Positions 1 to 7,497 of a DNA stretch of 13,498 bases are shown piece by piece (the stretch's first letter is position 1; each line of letters opens with the position of its first letter). The position numbers and the translations under genes are program-made. The stretch is from CAIWHR01 sp963726775 (lineage in GTDB: Bacteria; Pseudomonadota; Gammaproteobacteria; Burkholderiales; Casimicrobiaceae), in contig CAVSDL010000004.1 in assembly GCA_963726775.1 (NCBI GenBank), positions 1-13,498 of the forward strand, written 5' to 3'. Under the pieces are notes generated by a model that had not been told where the DNA came from, made no database searches, and saw only the letters and a program-made list of their open reading frames with translations.

Positions 1-4
1 CGGT

Positions 5-15
5 AAATAGTGCGT
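5..15 (+). repeat. Left terminal inverted repeat of the IS630 element
   Basis: AAATAGTGCGT, the exact reverse complement of 1080-1090. It lies downstream of the transposase stop (24-26). Confidence 0.75.
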
Positions 16-23
16 GATTTTGA

Positions 24-1059
24 TCAGGCAGCGTAGCGAACATGTTTTTCGAGGAACAGGTTCCTGATCACTCTGAGGCTGCTTCTGGCGACGATGCAGA
101 TGGCTGCGCACGGTGGCGATCATCTCGGCCTTGTTGGTCGGCCGGCTCTTGCCCAAGGCATTGGTCTTCACATCCTGATTGAGCAGCTCGTCCGGGTTCA
201 GTTCGGGACAGTAGCCGGGCAAGCGGATCAGGCGAAGGCGATCCGCGTTGTCCGCCACGAAGCGCTTGGCGGCAACCGAGCGATGCACGGGATGACCGTC
301 GACGATCAGATAGAGCTTGCCCTGGACCTGTCGGAGCAGGCGCTTCATGAACTCGATGAACACCGGATTCTGAAACTTGCCCTGAAACACCATGAACGCG
401 AGTGCCCCGCGATTGGTGATCGCCGAGATCATGTTGCAGCCGAAGCGTTGCCCGGTGGCTCGTACCACCGGCGTCTGGCCCGAAGGGGCGTAGCTGGTTC
501 CGGTCACATGGTCACTGCGCAAACCCATCTCGTCGCCCCAATAGATCGTGGCCCGCTCGCGCTTGGCGTCACCGACCAGCGCCGGATACTCCGCGACCAG
601 CCAGCGCTTGATCGCCGCATCGTTTCTTTCATACGCCCGCCGCACCGGCTTCTGCGGGGTCATGCCCCAAGCCTTGAGGTAGCGTCCCACCGTCGTCAGC
701 GATACGGCCTCTCCGTACTCGCGCTCGATCAGGCTCGCCACCGCTGCCCGCGTCCACAGATAGAACGGCAACTTCAGCTGATCGGGCATCTTGCCAACGA
801 TCAGCGCTCGAATCCGCGCCGACTGCGTGGCATCGAGCCGTCCTTCTCCGGCCCGACGACCACGACGCTTCGGCTTCAGCGCCCGCAGACCACCAGTCTT
901 GTCCAGCGCGGCCCACTTGTTCACCGCCCGCAGACTGACCGCGAACTGCTCCGCCGCCGCCGTCTGCTTCATGCCACCACGCAGCGCCTTAACCACCAAC
1001 CGCCGCAGGTGCGCTTGCGTCGCTCCATCCAGCTTCCTGGCATCGGTCTTCGTTTCCAT
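24..1059 (-). pseudogene. IS630-family transposase, frameshifted near its C-terminus
   Basis: DDE transposase that would cut and join the IS ends. Reading from the ATG at 1059, one open frame runs 329 codons to 73. An N-terminal helix-turn-helix region (about residues 17-55) is followed by a basic linker and the DDE core. Candidate catalytic residues are D176 (WGDEMG), D254 (LIVDGH) and E291 (ELNPDE), as in IS630. After the QKQP segment the frame departs from the family ending. A one-step shift at about 74-75 restores an IS630-like tail, RVIRNLFLEKHVRYAA, and a TGA at 24-26. Without the shift the frame has no stop before the window edge. A 2-nt deletion in an AGAG run is the simplest explanation. 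The core is intact, so activity depends on whether the altered tail is tolerated. There is no Shine-Dalgarno sequence; see the promoter entry. Confidence 0.85.
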
Positions 1060-1066
1060 GCCAGGA

Positions 1067-1072
1067 ATTATA
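1067..1072 (-). promoter_or_regulatory. Candidate -10 box for a leaderless transposase transcript
   Basis: On the minus strand a perfect TATAAT lies 7 nt upstream of the transposase ATG. Transcription would therefore begin at or next to the A of the start codon, giving a leaderless mRNA. This fits the lack of a ribosome binding site. At 17-bp spacing the -35 position (1090-1095) reads GCAACA, a poor match that lies at and just outside the IS end. This is inference from sequence only. Confidence 0.45.
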
Positions 1073-1079
1073 CCACACT

Positions 1080-1090
1080 ACGCACTATTT
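1080..1090 (-). repeat. Right terminal inverted repeat of the IS630 element
   Basis: ACGCACTATTT on the plus strand, the inverse of 5-15. It lies 20 nt upstream of the transposase start, on the promoter side. Confidence 0.75.
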
Positions 1091-1185
1091 GTTGCACTAA
1101 TCAGTAAAGCGAAACGACCCAGCCGATTCACTCGTTCGCAAGCGCGCCAAGTTGTCACAACCCGACGCGTTTGCGCTCTTACGCG

Positions 1186-2193
1186 TTACTCCATGGCGAC
1201 TACCGTGATGGTCCCGTTCTTGTTGGTGACATTGTTGCGTACCGCGTTGTTGCCGGCGCTTTCGAAAACGCCTTGAAAGTTAAAAAAGCCGAGTGTGTTA
1301 TCACTCACTGTATTCGCGCTCGCCCATACTTTGACCCCAGAGCCCGAGGCCGCTATGCCGGTGTTATTTTGCGAGATGATGTTGTTACTGGCGGACAGAG
1401 TGACGGATCCGGCAAAATTGGACTGTGCAGTCAATCCATAGGACGCGTTGCGTACGATTTGGCTGTCGCGGACGGAGACAGCAACTACGGCGGATACACT
1501 GTTGGACCATGCGCTAACGCCAGCAATACCGTTCGCACCGATCGTCGAATCGGCGATGTCTGCGGTCGTGCTGGTGGCAGTGGCCGACTGAAGCGAGATT
1601 CCGATATTGCTGTTTCCTGTGATCGTGGCGTGCGCGACGATGCCTTTCGCACCGTTCCAAAGCGACAGACCATCGCTGCCATTATTTCGAATCGTGGTGC
1701 CCGTGACCTGAACGCTTGCACCGGTGACGTCGATGCCATTTCCGGTTAGATTCGCAATCAGACAGTTCTCGATCGTCAGTGCCGCGCCGTCGGTCATGAC
1801 AACGCCGCTGGTGCCTCCACCTCCCGGCAGCGGAACTATCACAAGGTTGCGCAGCGCCACTTTGACGCCCGCCGTGCCGATGGTGATGGCGGGCCCGCCC
1901 ATCGCCACCACACTGCCCACCACCCCGGGAACGGCAAGGATACCCACCGACTTGGTGATGCTGACGGTCGCGGTGTTGTAGTTAGCCGAATCGAGCATCC
2001 AGATCTCGCCGCCGTCGGCCACGGCGGCAAGTGCCGCGGGGAGCAGGCGACAAGGGGCCGCCACGGTGCACGGATTGCCGTCGCTTCCGGTGGGCGCGAG
2101 ATAGGCGCGGAACAATAGAGCGTGAGCGGTGCCGGCGAATAGCACGGTGGCCATGGCCACCCCAGTGAAGCGCGAGATGTTATTGAGACGCAT
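1186..2193 (-). CDS. Secreted right-handed parallel beta-helix repeat protein
   Basis: A 335-residue exported protein. The start at 2193 is chosen because AGGGAG lies about 9 nt upstream and it begins a clear signal peptide: MRLNNISR, then a hydrophobic stretch, then a cleavage-like AHA at residues 23-25. The frame is open upstream to 2319, but that part is arginine-rich and not signal-like. The mature N-terminus has two close cysteines (C42, C48; NPCTVAAPC) that could form a disulfide. From about residue 100 on, the chain is made of irregular 20-30-residue repeats rich in N, G, S, V and I (for example ITGNSNIGISL, IVRNASYGLTA, IISQNNTGIA). These are typical of pectate-lyase-like beta-helix coils. 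Such folds serve as polysaccharide lyases, epimerases or surface structural proteins. I see no catalytic signature, so the role is open. It is transcribed divergently from the glycosyltransferase region. Confidence 0.85.
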   Translation of the reverse strand: MRLNNISRFTGVAMATVLFAGTAHALLFRAYLAPTGSDGNPCTVAAPCRLLPAALAAVADGGEIWMLDSANYNTATVSITKSVGILAVPGVVGSVVAMGGPAITIGTAGVKVALRNLVIVPLPGGGGTSGVVMTDGAALTIENCLIANLTGNGIDVTGASVQVTGTTIRNNGSDGLSLWNGAKGIVAHATITGNSNIGISLQSATATSTTADIADSTIGANGIAGVSAWSNSVSAVVAVSVRDSQIVRNASYGLTAQSNFAGSVTLSASNNIISQNNTGIAASGSGVKVWASANTVSDNTLGFFNFQGVFESAGNNAVRNNVTNKNGTITVVAME

Positions 2194-2662
2194 GACGATC
2201 TCCCTGATTTTTCGATGTGGACGTGCCTGCCTTGGGCAGGACGCGGCGATTGTGTTCCATCCCAGTCGGATTTGTCGATGCCGTCGGATCAGGCGGCGGG
2301 TTCGATCGGCGCACAGCACTGCGAAATGAATTCCTTTCCTTCTCTCGTCACCTTCGATTCTCTTCTTTTCTTGCGCGTTCGCGTCTTAGTTCTTGCGATG
2401 GCACGGATCTGCGTGACGGCCTCGGGCCTCCGCACTTCTTCCGGAAATTGAAGAACGTACGCACCGGCATCACCTTCCGGTATACGCGGAAAGCGCATAC
2501 TCCGATGCACGGGTCGAATCCACGTTCCGGTCTGCGAATTGGGGCGCATCCACCTGGGATGCAACTAAGCAGTGATCGAAGTTGACAGACGCCCGCTCCT
2601 TCCAGCCTGTGGGACAATGGCGCCAGTCCTTCATCCCGCTCAGCGCCACGAGTCGAACGCAA
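2194..2662. other. Divergent intergenic region without a credible gene
   Basis: This 469-nt stretch separates the beta-helix gene (leftward) from GT-C copy A (rightward), so it should hold the promoters of both. Open frames crossing it have arginine-rich, low-complexity translations on both strands and no recognisable family. A 6-bp inverted repeat, CCTGCC-TTG-GGCAGG, lies at 2226-2240 in the beta-helix leader. TTGACA occurs at 2582-2587, but no good -10 box lies at proper spacing; GACAAT at 2613-2618 is 25 bp away. I cannot assign a promoter with confidence. Confidence 0.6.
2226..2240 (-). promoter_or_regulatory. Short hairpin in the beta-helix gene leader
   Basis: CCTGCC and GGCAGG face each other across a 3-nt loop, 33 nt upstream of the beta-helix start codon. 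It could fold in the 5' leader RNA. No T-run follows on the minus strand, so it does not look like a terminator. Its role is unknown, and a 6-bp stem can occur by chance in GC-rich DNA. Confidence 0.25.
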
Positions 2663-4945
2663 ATGCCCCGCCAGGGTCAGCATCACCCCGGGTGGCCGCT
2701 GTTTTATCGGTCGGGGCTCGTCGCCACCGCGTTCGCCGTGGCGTGCATCGTATTTTTCCGCGCCCTGGCAATCGGACCGCCTGTGGTGTTCGCCGACGAG
2801 GCGACCTACGCGACGCATATTCTGTTGTTTCGGGACTCGCTCTTCGAACTGCAGATGCCGAACATTCTGTATTTCGCCCTGTATTCGTGGACGCCAGCGC
2901 TTGGCGTCAATTTCCAGGTGGCAGTGAAGTTCCTCAATGCGGCAATGGTGGGGTTCGCGTTCCTTGCGATCTACGCAACCGCCCGGGGGTTCGTGGAGCG
3001 TGGGCCCGCCTACATAATCGCGATCGTCGCCGCACTGTCGCCGATAACGTCGTCTGCCGCCTACGTGATGCCGGAATCACTCAATCTTTTCGCTTTCTGG
3101 GTTGTCGCGTGGTGCGTAACCGTGGCGGTGCCGAGAGATTTCATGCGCGGCAGCATCGTCTGCGGTATCGCCGCGGCAGCGCTCACGTCGATCAAGCCGC
3201 ATGGCCTCGTCGTAACGGGCGCAGCAGTCGCCGCGATCGCCGTAAGCGGACTGGTTCGGCGGGATGCACCCATCCGAATCGTCAAGGCCTTGGCTGGTCT
3301 CATGGTCGCCTTCTTTCTGGCGCGATACGTCATCGCGTTCGCCACCACGGGAAGCTTAGCTTTCTCGTGGTTCGGGAAGCTATATACGGCTTCACTTTCG
3401 GCATCATCGAGTTTTGCATTCGCGAGCATTCTCGGGCCGGTATTCTGGTTTTGCCTTGCGGGCCACCTGCTGCTGCTCGCGTTCGTCGTTCTCCCCACAG
3501 TCGCCCTCGGGTTTCGCCCCGGCCTGCCGCCGCGTCCCGACCTGCCGCCCGGCAGCTTGGCCGCACTCATGACCTTCGCCGTGCTGACGCTGGGACTGCT
3601 ACTCGGGATGACCGTCAAATTTACCGTGGATACGCGCGGATTCGGCCCCTACGAGTCGGCCGGCCGATTGCACGGACGGCTCTACGAGTTCGCCCTTCCG
3701 TTGCTGGTGCTGATTCTCGCCGCGAGGCAAACGATTAACGTACCCTTGGATCGCAAGGGGCGAGCCACGGCCATCGTGCTTCTGATCACCACTACGCTTG
3801 TAGCGCTGGCCGCCATCGCCTTCGGAAAGCATTACTCGCCAGGATTTGTCGATTTTCCCGTCGCGAGTTGGATTCTGTCAGACAAGCGCAACCTTGCATT
3901 CGCGGTCGCTGGCCTCGCAATCGTTTCGATCGCGTTCCTTCTTCGCGGGCAAAGGGCCGGCGTCATCGCATGCTGCGCCACCCTTGTGGCAATGGTCGCG
4001 TGGGGAGATGTCGAGAGTTTCCGGAGCCAAAGAGCTTTCGCGGGCATCGTCGGCGAACAGGATCGCTCGTTGGCGGCATTGGCGATGCTCGTGCCCGAGC
4101 CCGCCCGCAACGACGGCGCGGTCGTGGCTCGCGCGAATTCGCCCGTCGCGTTTCGCGCCAAGTTCCATGCGTTGTCGCGCTCTCCAATCGTCGTCGTTGA
4201 CAAGGACTCGATCGGCGAGCGCGACGTTCCACCAGGCCGCAAGTGGCTATTGCTGGTCGACCCGTATTGGTTGGGACTGAAATATATTTCGTCTGTCGCA
4301 AGTGCTTCCGGATTTCAGCTGGTGCAGCTTGCAGACATCGGATTACGCGTTATCGACGGCAGTGGCGATGGCGATCGACGCCTTAGTCTTGCCGTCGGTG
4401 GTGGCGCACGGGCCGAAGGCTTTCACCGGCCTGAGTCCTGGGGCTCGTGGACCCGCGGGACTGAGGCAAAGGTCTTCCTGGGAACTCCGGTGAGCGGTCG
4501 TGTCCGCGTCCAGCTATTGGCACACGCGTTCGCGGGCAATGCCGGACGCCCCTTGACTATTACGCTAGGGACCGAACAGCGCGAACTGAAGCTCGGACCC
4601 GAGCCCAGCCTTCACGAATGGGATTTCGACCTCAGGACGCCTGCCGACACGGTCGTCATTTCGGGGATGCTTCCGGTTTCGCCGCTTTCGATCGGCGTGT
4701 CGAGCGACGACCGGGAGCTGGGGGTCGGCGTCGGGTCGCTCGCAGTTCGCCAACGCGAAGGGCCTCCCGTCACGGAGACCGGGCGCTAGAAGCGACGCGT
4801 TGTCACGAATACAAAATGCGGGCAGACCGATGTATCGACCTCATGCACGTTCACGAAGTGAGGGAACTTGCTTCGAGTGTTGGACAAGATGCGCCGGCAT
4901 CGCGCCGAGCGCGTGCGCCATCGCTGGAAAAATGGATTGGGGAAG
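2630..4945 (+). repeat. Duplicated GT-C module, copy A
   Basis: This stretch and 5459-7402 are diverged direct copies, roughly 80-85% identical by eye in the membrane-domain coding part. Similarity begins shortly before the start codons (CTTCA...TCCCG) and runs through the gene. It skips about 4408-4750, which is absent from copy B, and resumes over the last codons. It then continues about 160 bp past the stop. A 19-bp perfectly shared block within the 3' part lies at 4894-4912 here and 7362-7380 in copy B. Confidence 0.8.
2663..4789 (+). CDS. Multi-pass membrane GT-C-type glycosyltransferase with C-terminal DUF7024-like domain (copy A)
   Basis: A 708-residue inner-membrane protein. Roughly 11-13 hydrophobic segments occupy residues 20-470. 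The first is followed by a periplasmic-loop motif, VVFADEATYA, with D45-E46. This is the acidic pair expected in GT-C enzymes (PMT/ArnT-like) that use polyprenyl-phosphate sugars. A soluble region follows. From about residue 581 a separate domain starts GFHRPESWGSW and contains an AHAFAGNAGRP segment and PVSPLSIGVSSDDRELG. I recognise this pattern as the DUF7024-like beta-sandwich found at the ends of such proteins. The frame is open from a TTG at 2582, but alignment with copy B supports the ATG at 2663, because the base matching copy B's start codon gives ACG here. The Shine-Dalgarno sequence is weak. The acceptor is unknown. Likely partners are the GT2 and flippase-like genes further on. Family level is fairly sure; exact activity is inference. 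Confidence 0.75.
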   Translation: MPRQGQHHPGWPLFYRSGLVATAFAVACIVFFRALAIGPPVVFADEATYATHILLFRDSLFELQMPNILYFALYSWTPALGVNFQVAVKFLNAAMVGFAFLAIYATARGFVERGPAYIIAIVAALSPITSSAAYVMPESLNLFAFWVVAWCVTVAVPRDFMRGSIVCGIAAAALTSIKPHGLVVTGAAVAAIAVSGLVRRDAPIRIVKALAGLMVAFFLARYVIAFATTGSLAFSWFGKLYTASLSASSSFAFASILGPVFWFCLAGHLLLLAFVVLPTVALGFRPGLPPRPDLPPGSLAALMTFAVLTLGLLLGMTVKFTVDTRGFGPYESAGRLHGRLYEFALPLLVLILAARQTINVPLDRKGRATAIVLLITTTLVALAAIAFGKHYSPGFVDFPVASWILSDKRNLAFAVAGLAIVSIAFLLRGQRAGVIACCATLVAMVAWGDVESFRSQRAFAGIVGEQDRSLAALAMLVPEPARNDGAVVARANSPVAFRAKFHALSRSPIVVVDKDSIGERDVPPGRKWLLLVDPYWLGLKYISSVASASGFQLVQLADIGLRVIDGSGDGDRRLSLAVGGGARAEGFHRPESWGSWTRGTEAKVFLGTPVSGRVRVQLLAHAFAGNAGRPLTITLGTEQRELKLGPEPSLHEWDFDLRTPADTVVISGMLPVSPLSIGVSSDDRELGVGVGSLAVRQREGPPVTETGR

Positions 4946-4967
4946 CTGCGCGACAATCCGGTGACGT

Positions 4968-5425
4968 CGGGAACTTACGGTGCCCATCACCTCGATGCCA
5001 GAGGCGACCAGACCCATACAGCGCGGGCTGACGAGAGCTCGGCGGATATCGCGGCGGTTGGGGCGGTCACCGCCAAGGACTACGGCGCAAGAGCCGCAAA
5101 GGAAAGAGGCGGCTGGGCCATCATCTCCGAATACAGCCATTGGGCAAAGGCCAACAACGTTTGTTTGGTAGCAGTTCCAGCCGTGCTGCTGCACTTCGCC
5201 AGGTACGACATGGATCCGGTCGAGCGGGATTTCTACGCAGACCTGCCCGATCGAGTGCGCAAAGAAGGCGTTCGCTACGCAGGTGCACCGCGGGACTTCA
5301 TGTATCCGTCGTCGTGGTTCTTCGATACGGCCAACCATTTGCAAGACTGGGCCAGGGAGAGACATACCGCGCGATTGATCAAGATTCTGAATCGCGATCC
5401 GCGCAGCTATTGCGACGCAGGATAG
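4968..5425 (+). pseudogene. C-terminal remnant of an SGNH/DltD-like polysaccharide-associated protein
   Basis: About 150 codons look like real protein: an LDARGDQTH segment, then ISEYSHWAKANN, DFYADLPDRVRKEGV, and near the end WFFDTANHLQDWA. The last resembles the closing Asp/His block of SGNH-hydrolase-like proteins tied to exopolysaccharide loci. Full members have several hundred residues, with the nucleophile block near the N-terminus. That part is missing here. The frame stays open upstream to a TTG at 4868, but that DNA matches the 3' flank of GT-C copy B, so it is not the true N-terminus. The likeliest reading is a gene cut down when the flanking modules duplicated or recombined. A short chimeric peptide could still be made. 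The family call rests on motif appearance only; that it is a fragment is firmer. Confidence 0.5.
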
Positions 5426-5458
5426 GTCGAACGCGTTGAGGCGCGTCGCCGCAGCTTC

Positions 5459-7402
5459 ACCATCCCGCCCACGCCGATGAACCGAACGCCGACGCTCCAA
5501 TCGGGTCCGCATTCCCCCGAGTGGCCGCTCTTTTCGCGGGAGGGCCTTGCAGCCACGGCGCTGGCCGTGGCGTGCATCGCATTTTTCCGCGCCCTGGCGA
5601 TCGAGCCACCCGTGGTCTTCGCCGACGAGGCGATCTACGCCACGCATATCCTGTCGTTCCGCGATTCGCTCTTCGAAACGCAGATGCCGAACATCCTTTA
5701 TTTCGCCCTCTACTCATGGACGCCGGCGCTGGGCGTCAATTTCCAGGTGGCGGTCAAGTGCCTCAATGCGGTGATGGTGGGGCTCGCGTTCCTCGCGATC
5801 TACGCAACCGTCCCGTGGCCTCGCGGAAGCGGGACCCGCCTACGTGATCGCGATCGTCGCCACGCTGTCGCCGATCTCGTCGTCCGCCGCGTACGTGATG
5901 CCGGAATCACTCAATTTCTTCGCCTTCTGGGTCGTCGCGTGGTGCGTCGTCGTGGCGGTGCCGAGGGATTTCGTGCGCGGCAGCATCGCTTGCGGCATCG
6001 CCGCGGCGGCGCTTTCGTCGATCAAGCCTCACGGCCTCGTCGTAACCGGCGCGGCTCTCGCCGCGATCGCCGTGAGCGGATGGGTTCGACGGGATGCATG
6101 GGGACGAATCGCCGGCGCCCTGGTCGGCTTCGGCGTCGCCTTTCTGCTGACGCGCTACGCCATCGCATTCGCCGCCACCGGAAGCTTCGCGATATCGTGG
6201 TTCGGGAACGCATACAAGGGCTTGCTGGTGGGGACGTCGAGCTTCGCCTTTGCGAGCATTCTCGGGCCGATCTTCTGGTTCTGCCTTGCGGGGCACCTGC
6301 TGCTGCTCGCGTTCGTCGTCCTGCCGACGGTCGTCCTCGGGTTTCGCCCTGGCCTGCCGCCGCGTCCCGACCTGCCACCCGGCCGCACGGCGGCGCTCGT
6401 GACCTTCGCTGTTCTATCGCTCGGGCTGCTGCTCGCGATGGTTGTCAAATTTACCGTGGATACGCGCGGAGTCGGTCCTTACGAATCGGCCAGCCGGCTG
6501 CACGGGCGACTCTACGAGTTCGCCCTTCCGCTGCTGGTGCTGATTCTCGCCGCGCGGCAACCACCGGAAGCATCGTCGGATCGCAAGGGGCGGGCCACGG
6601 CCATCGTGCTGTTGATCACGGCAACGCTCGTTGCGCTTGCCGCCATCATGCTCGGAAAGCATTACACGCCGGGAACTGTCGATTTTCCCGTTGCAAGCTG
6701 GATCCTGTCAGGCAGGCGCAACCTTGCATTGGCGATCACGGGCCTCGCCGTCGTTTCGATAACGTTCCTGGTCCGTGGCCAGCGCGCCGGTGTCAACGCA
6801 TGCTGCGCGGTCCTTGTGGCGATGGCAGCATGGGGAGACGTCGAGACCTTCCGGAGCCAGCGCAACTTTGCCGCCATCGTCGGCGAACAGGATCGCTCGC
6901 TGGCGGCACTGGCGATGCTCGTGCCCGGAGGCGCGCGCAACGATGGTGCGATCGTGGCGCGCGCAAACTCGGCCATTGCCTATCGCGCCGCGTTCCACGT
7001 GCTGTCACGTGCCCCCATTATCGTCCTGGACAAGGATAAACTCGACGACCGCGATATTCCGCCAGGCCGCAAGTGGCTCTTGCTGGTCGACCCCTATGCG
7101 CTCGACCTGAAGCGGGCGTCGTCCATCACCGGCGTTGCCGGATTTCAGTTGGTGCTGCTCGCGGACATCGGCTTGCGCGTGTCCGGCGGGAACAGCGGCA
7201 GCGATGGTGTCCGAGCAGCTCCCGCGAACGAGGCCGCGCGCTAGAAGCGACACGCTGCCGCGAGCGCAATCCGAGGGCAGAACGAAACATCGACCTCGCG
7301 TACATTCACGACGGGCGGAAAACGTCCCGTGAAAGCACGTTCGAATGTCGGACGGAATGCACCGGCATCGCGCCGAGCGCATGCGCCATCCGGGAAAGAT
7401 GG
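5459..7402 (+). repeat. Duplicated GT-C module, copy B
   Basis: Diverged direct copy of 2630-4945. It includes a short 5' flank (CTTCACCATCCCG), the GT-C gene without its last domain, and the 3' block from GCTAGAAGCGAC onward. Similarity fades shortly before the TATAAT at 7413. Confidence 0.8.
5477..7244 (+). pseudogene. GT-C-type membrane glycosyltransferase, copy B: frameshifted and lacking the C-terminal domain
   Basis: Paralogue of copy A. From the ATG at 5477 the frame encodes 111 matching residues, including the first membrane segment and the acidic motif VVFADEAIYA (D50-E51). It then slips. The following DNA reads ACC GTC CCG where copy A has ACC GCC CGG. Removing one base (the T at 5811) restores ARGLAEAGPAYVI, matching ARGFVERGPAYII in copy A, and the remaining frame runs cleanly to TAG at 7242-7244. 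Repaired, the product would have about 588 residues. It ends soon after GLRVSGGN and lacks the roughly 120-residue DUF7024-like domain of copy A. Apart from the indel the downstream frame is well kept, so the break is recent or a sequencing error. No strong Shine-Dalgarno sequence is seen. Confidence 0.75.
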
Positions 7403-7412
7403 AGCGCTCGCC

Positions 7413-7418
7413 TATAAT
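7413..7418 (+). promoter_or_regulatory. Candidate -10 box upstream of the methyltransferase operon
   Basis: A perfect TATAAT lies about 80 nt upstream of the chosen methyltransferase start and at the end of the duplicated 3' block. The sequence 16-18 bp upstream (around 7388-7396, ATCCGGGAA) is not a recognisable -35 box, so support is weak. At the comparable place after copy A the sequence reads GACAAT. Confidence 0.3.
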
Positions 7419-7497
7419 GACTGATTTTCCGGCCATCTCGGCGTCGCCGACTCCGGACCGTGCCCGCGAAACAGGGCCGCCACCCGCCCTCGAGTCC

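Larger units (their letters stand above)
5..1090 (-). mobile_element. IS630-family insertion sequence, about 1.09 kb
   Basis: An 11-bp sequence, AAATAGTGCGT, lies at 5-15 and its exact reverse complement at 1080-1090. The pair brackets a single minus-strand transposase gene, and the size is typical of IS630 elements. The inverted match does not extend clearly inward beyond 11 bp. IS630/Tc1-mariner elements insert at TA and duplicate it. Here the bases outside the repeats are GT on the left (3-4) and GT on the right (1091-1092), so I see no clean TA duplication. The exact ends may be off by a base or two, or one end may have been rearranged. The left end sits at the edge of the window, so flanking DNA cannot be compared properly. 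The element lies just downstream of the beta-helix gene, in the same orientation. Confidence 0.85.

Noticed and set aside
94..1107. Long plus-strand open frame of 337 codons across the IS
   Set aside because: It lies antisense to the transposase in the same codon register. Its translation is arginine- and histidine-rich with no family motif, while the minus strand carries the complete DDE core.
1165..1186. Two ACGCGT copies as a terminator hairpin after the beta-helix gene
   Set aside because: The 6-mer is its own reverse complement, the loop is 10 nt and no T-run follows, so it is not convincing.
2582..2618. TTGACA with GACAAT as a sigma-70 promoter
   Set aside because: The spacing is 25 bp, far from the usual 16-18, and no better -10 box is found at the right distance.
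2582..2662. N-terminal extension of GT-C copy A from a TTG
   Set aside because: The added 27 residues do not continue any family pattern, and alignment with copy B places the start near 2663.
4841..5647. 268-codon minus-strand open frame over the SGNH-like remnant
   Set aside because: The plus-strand reading has coherent motifs (WFFDTANHL, DLPDRVRKEGV). The minus-strand reading resembles no protein family I know.
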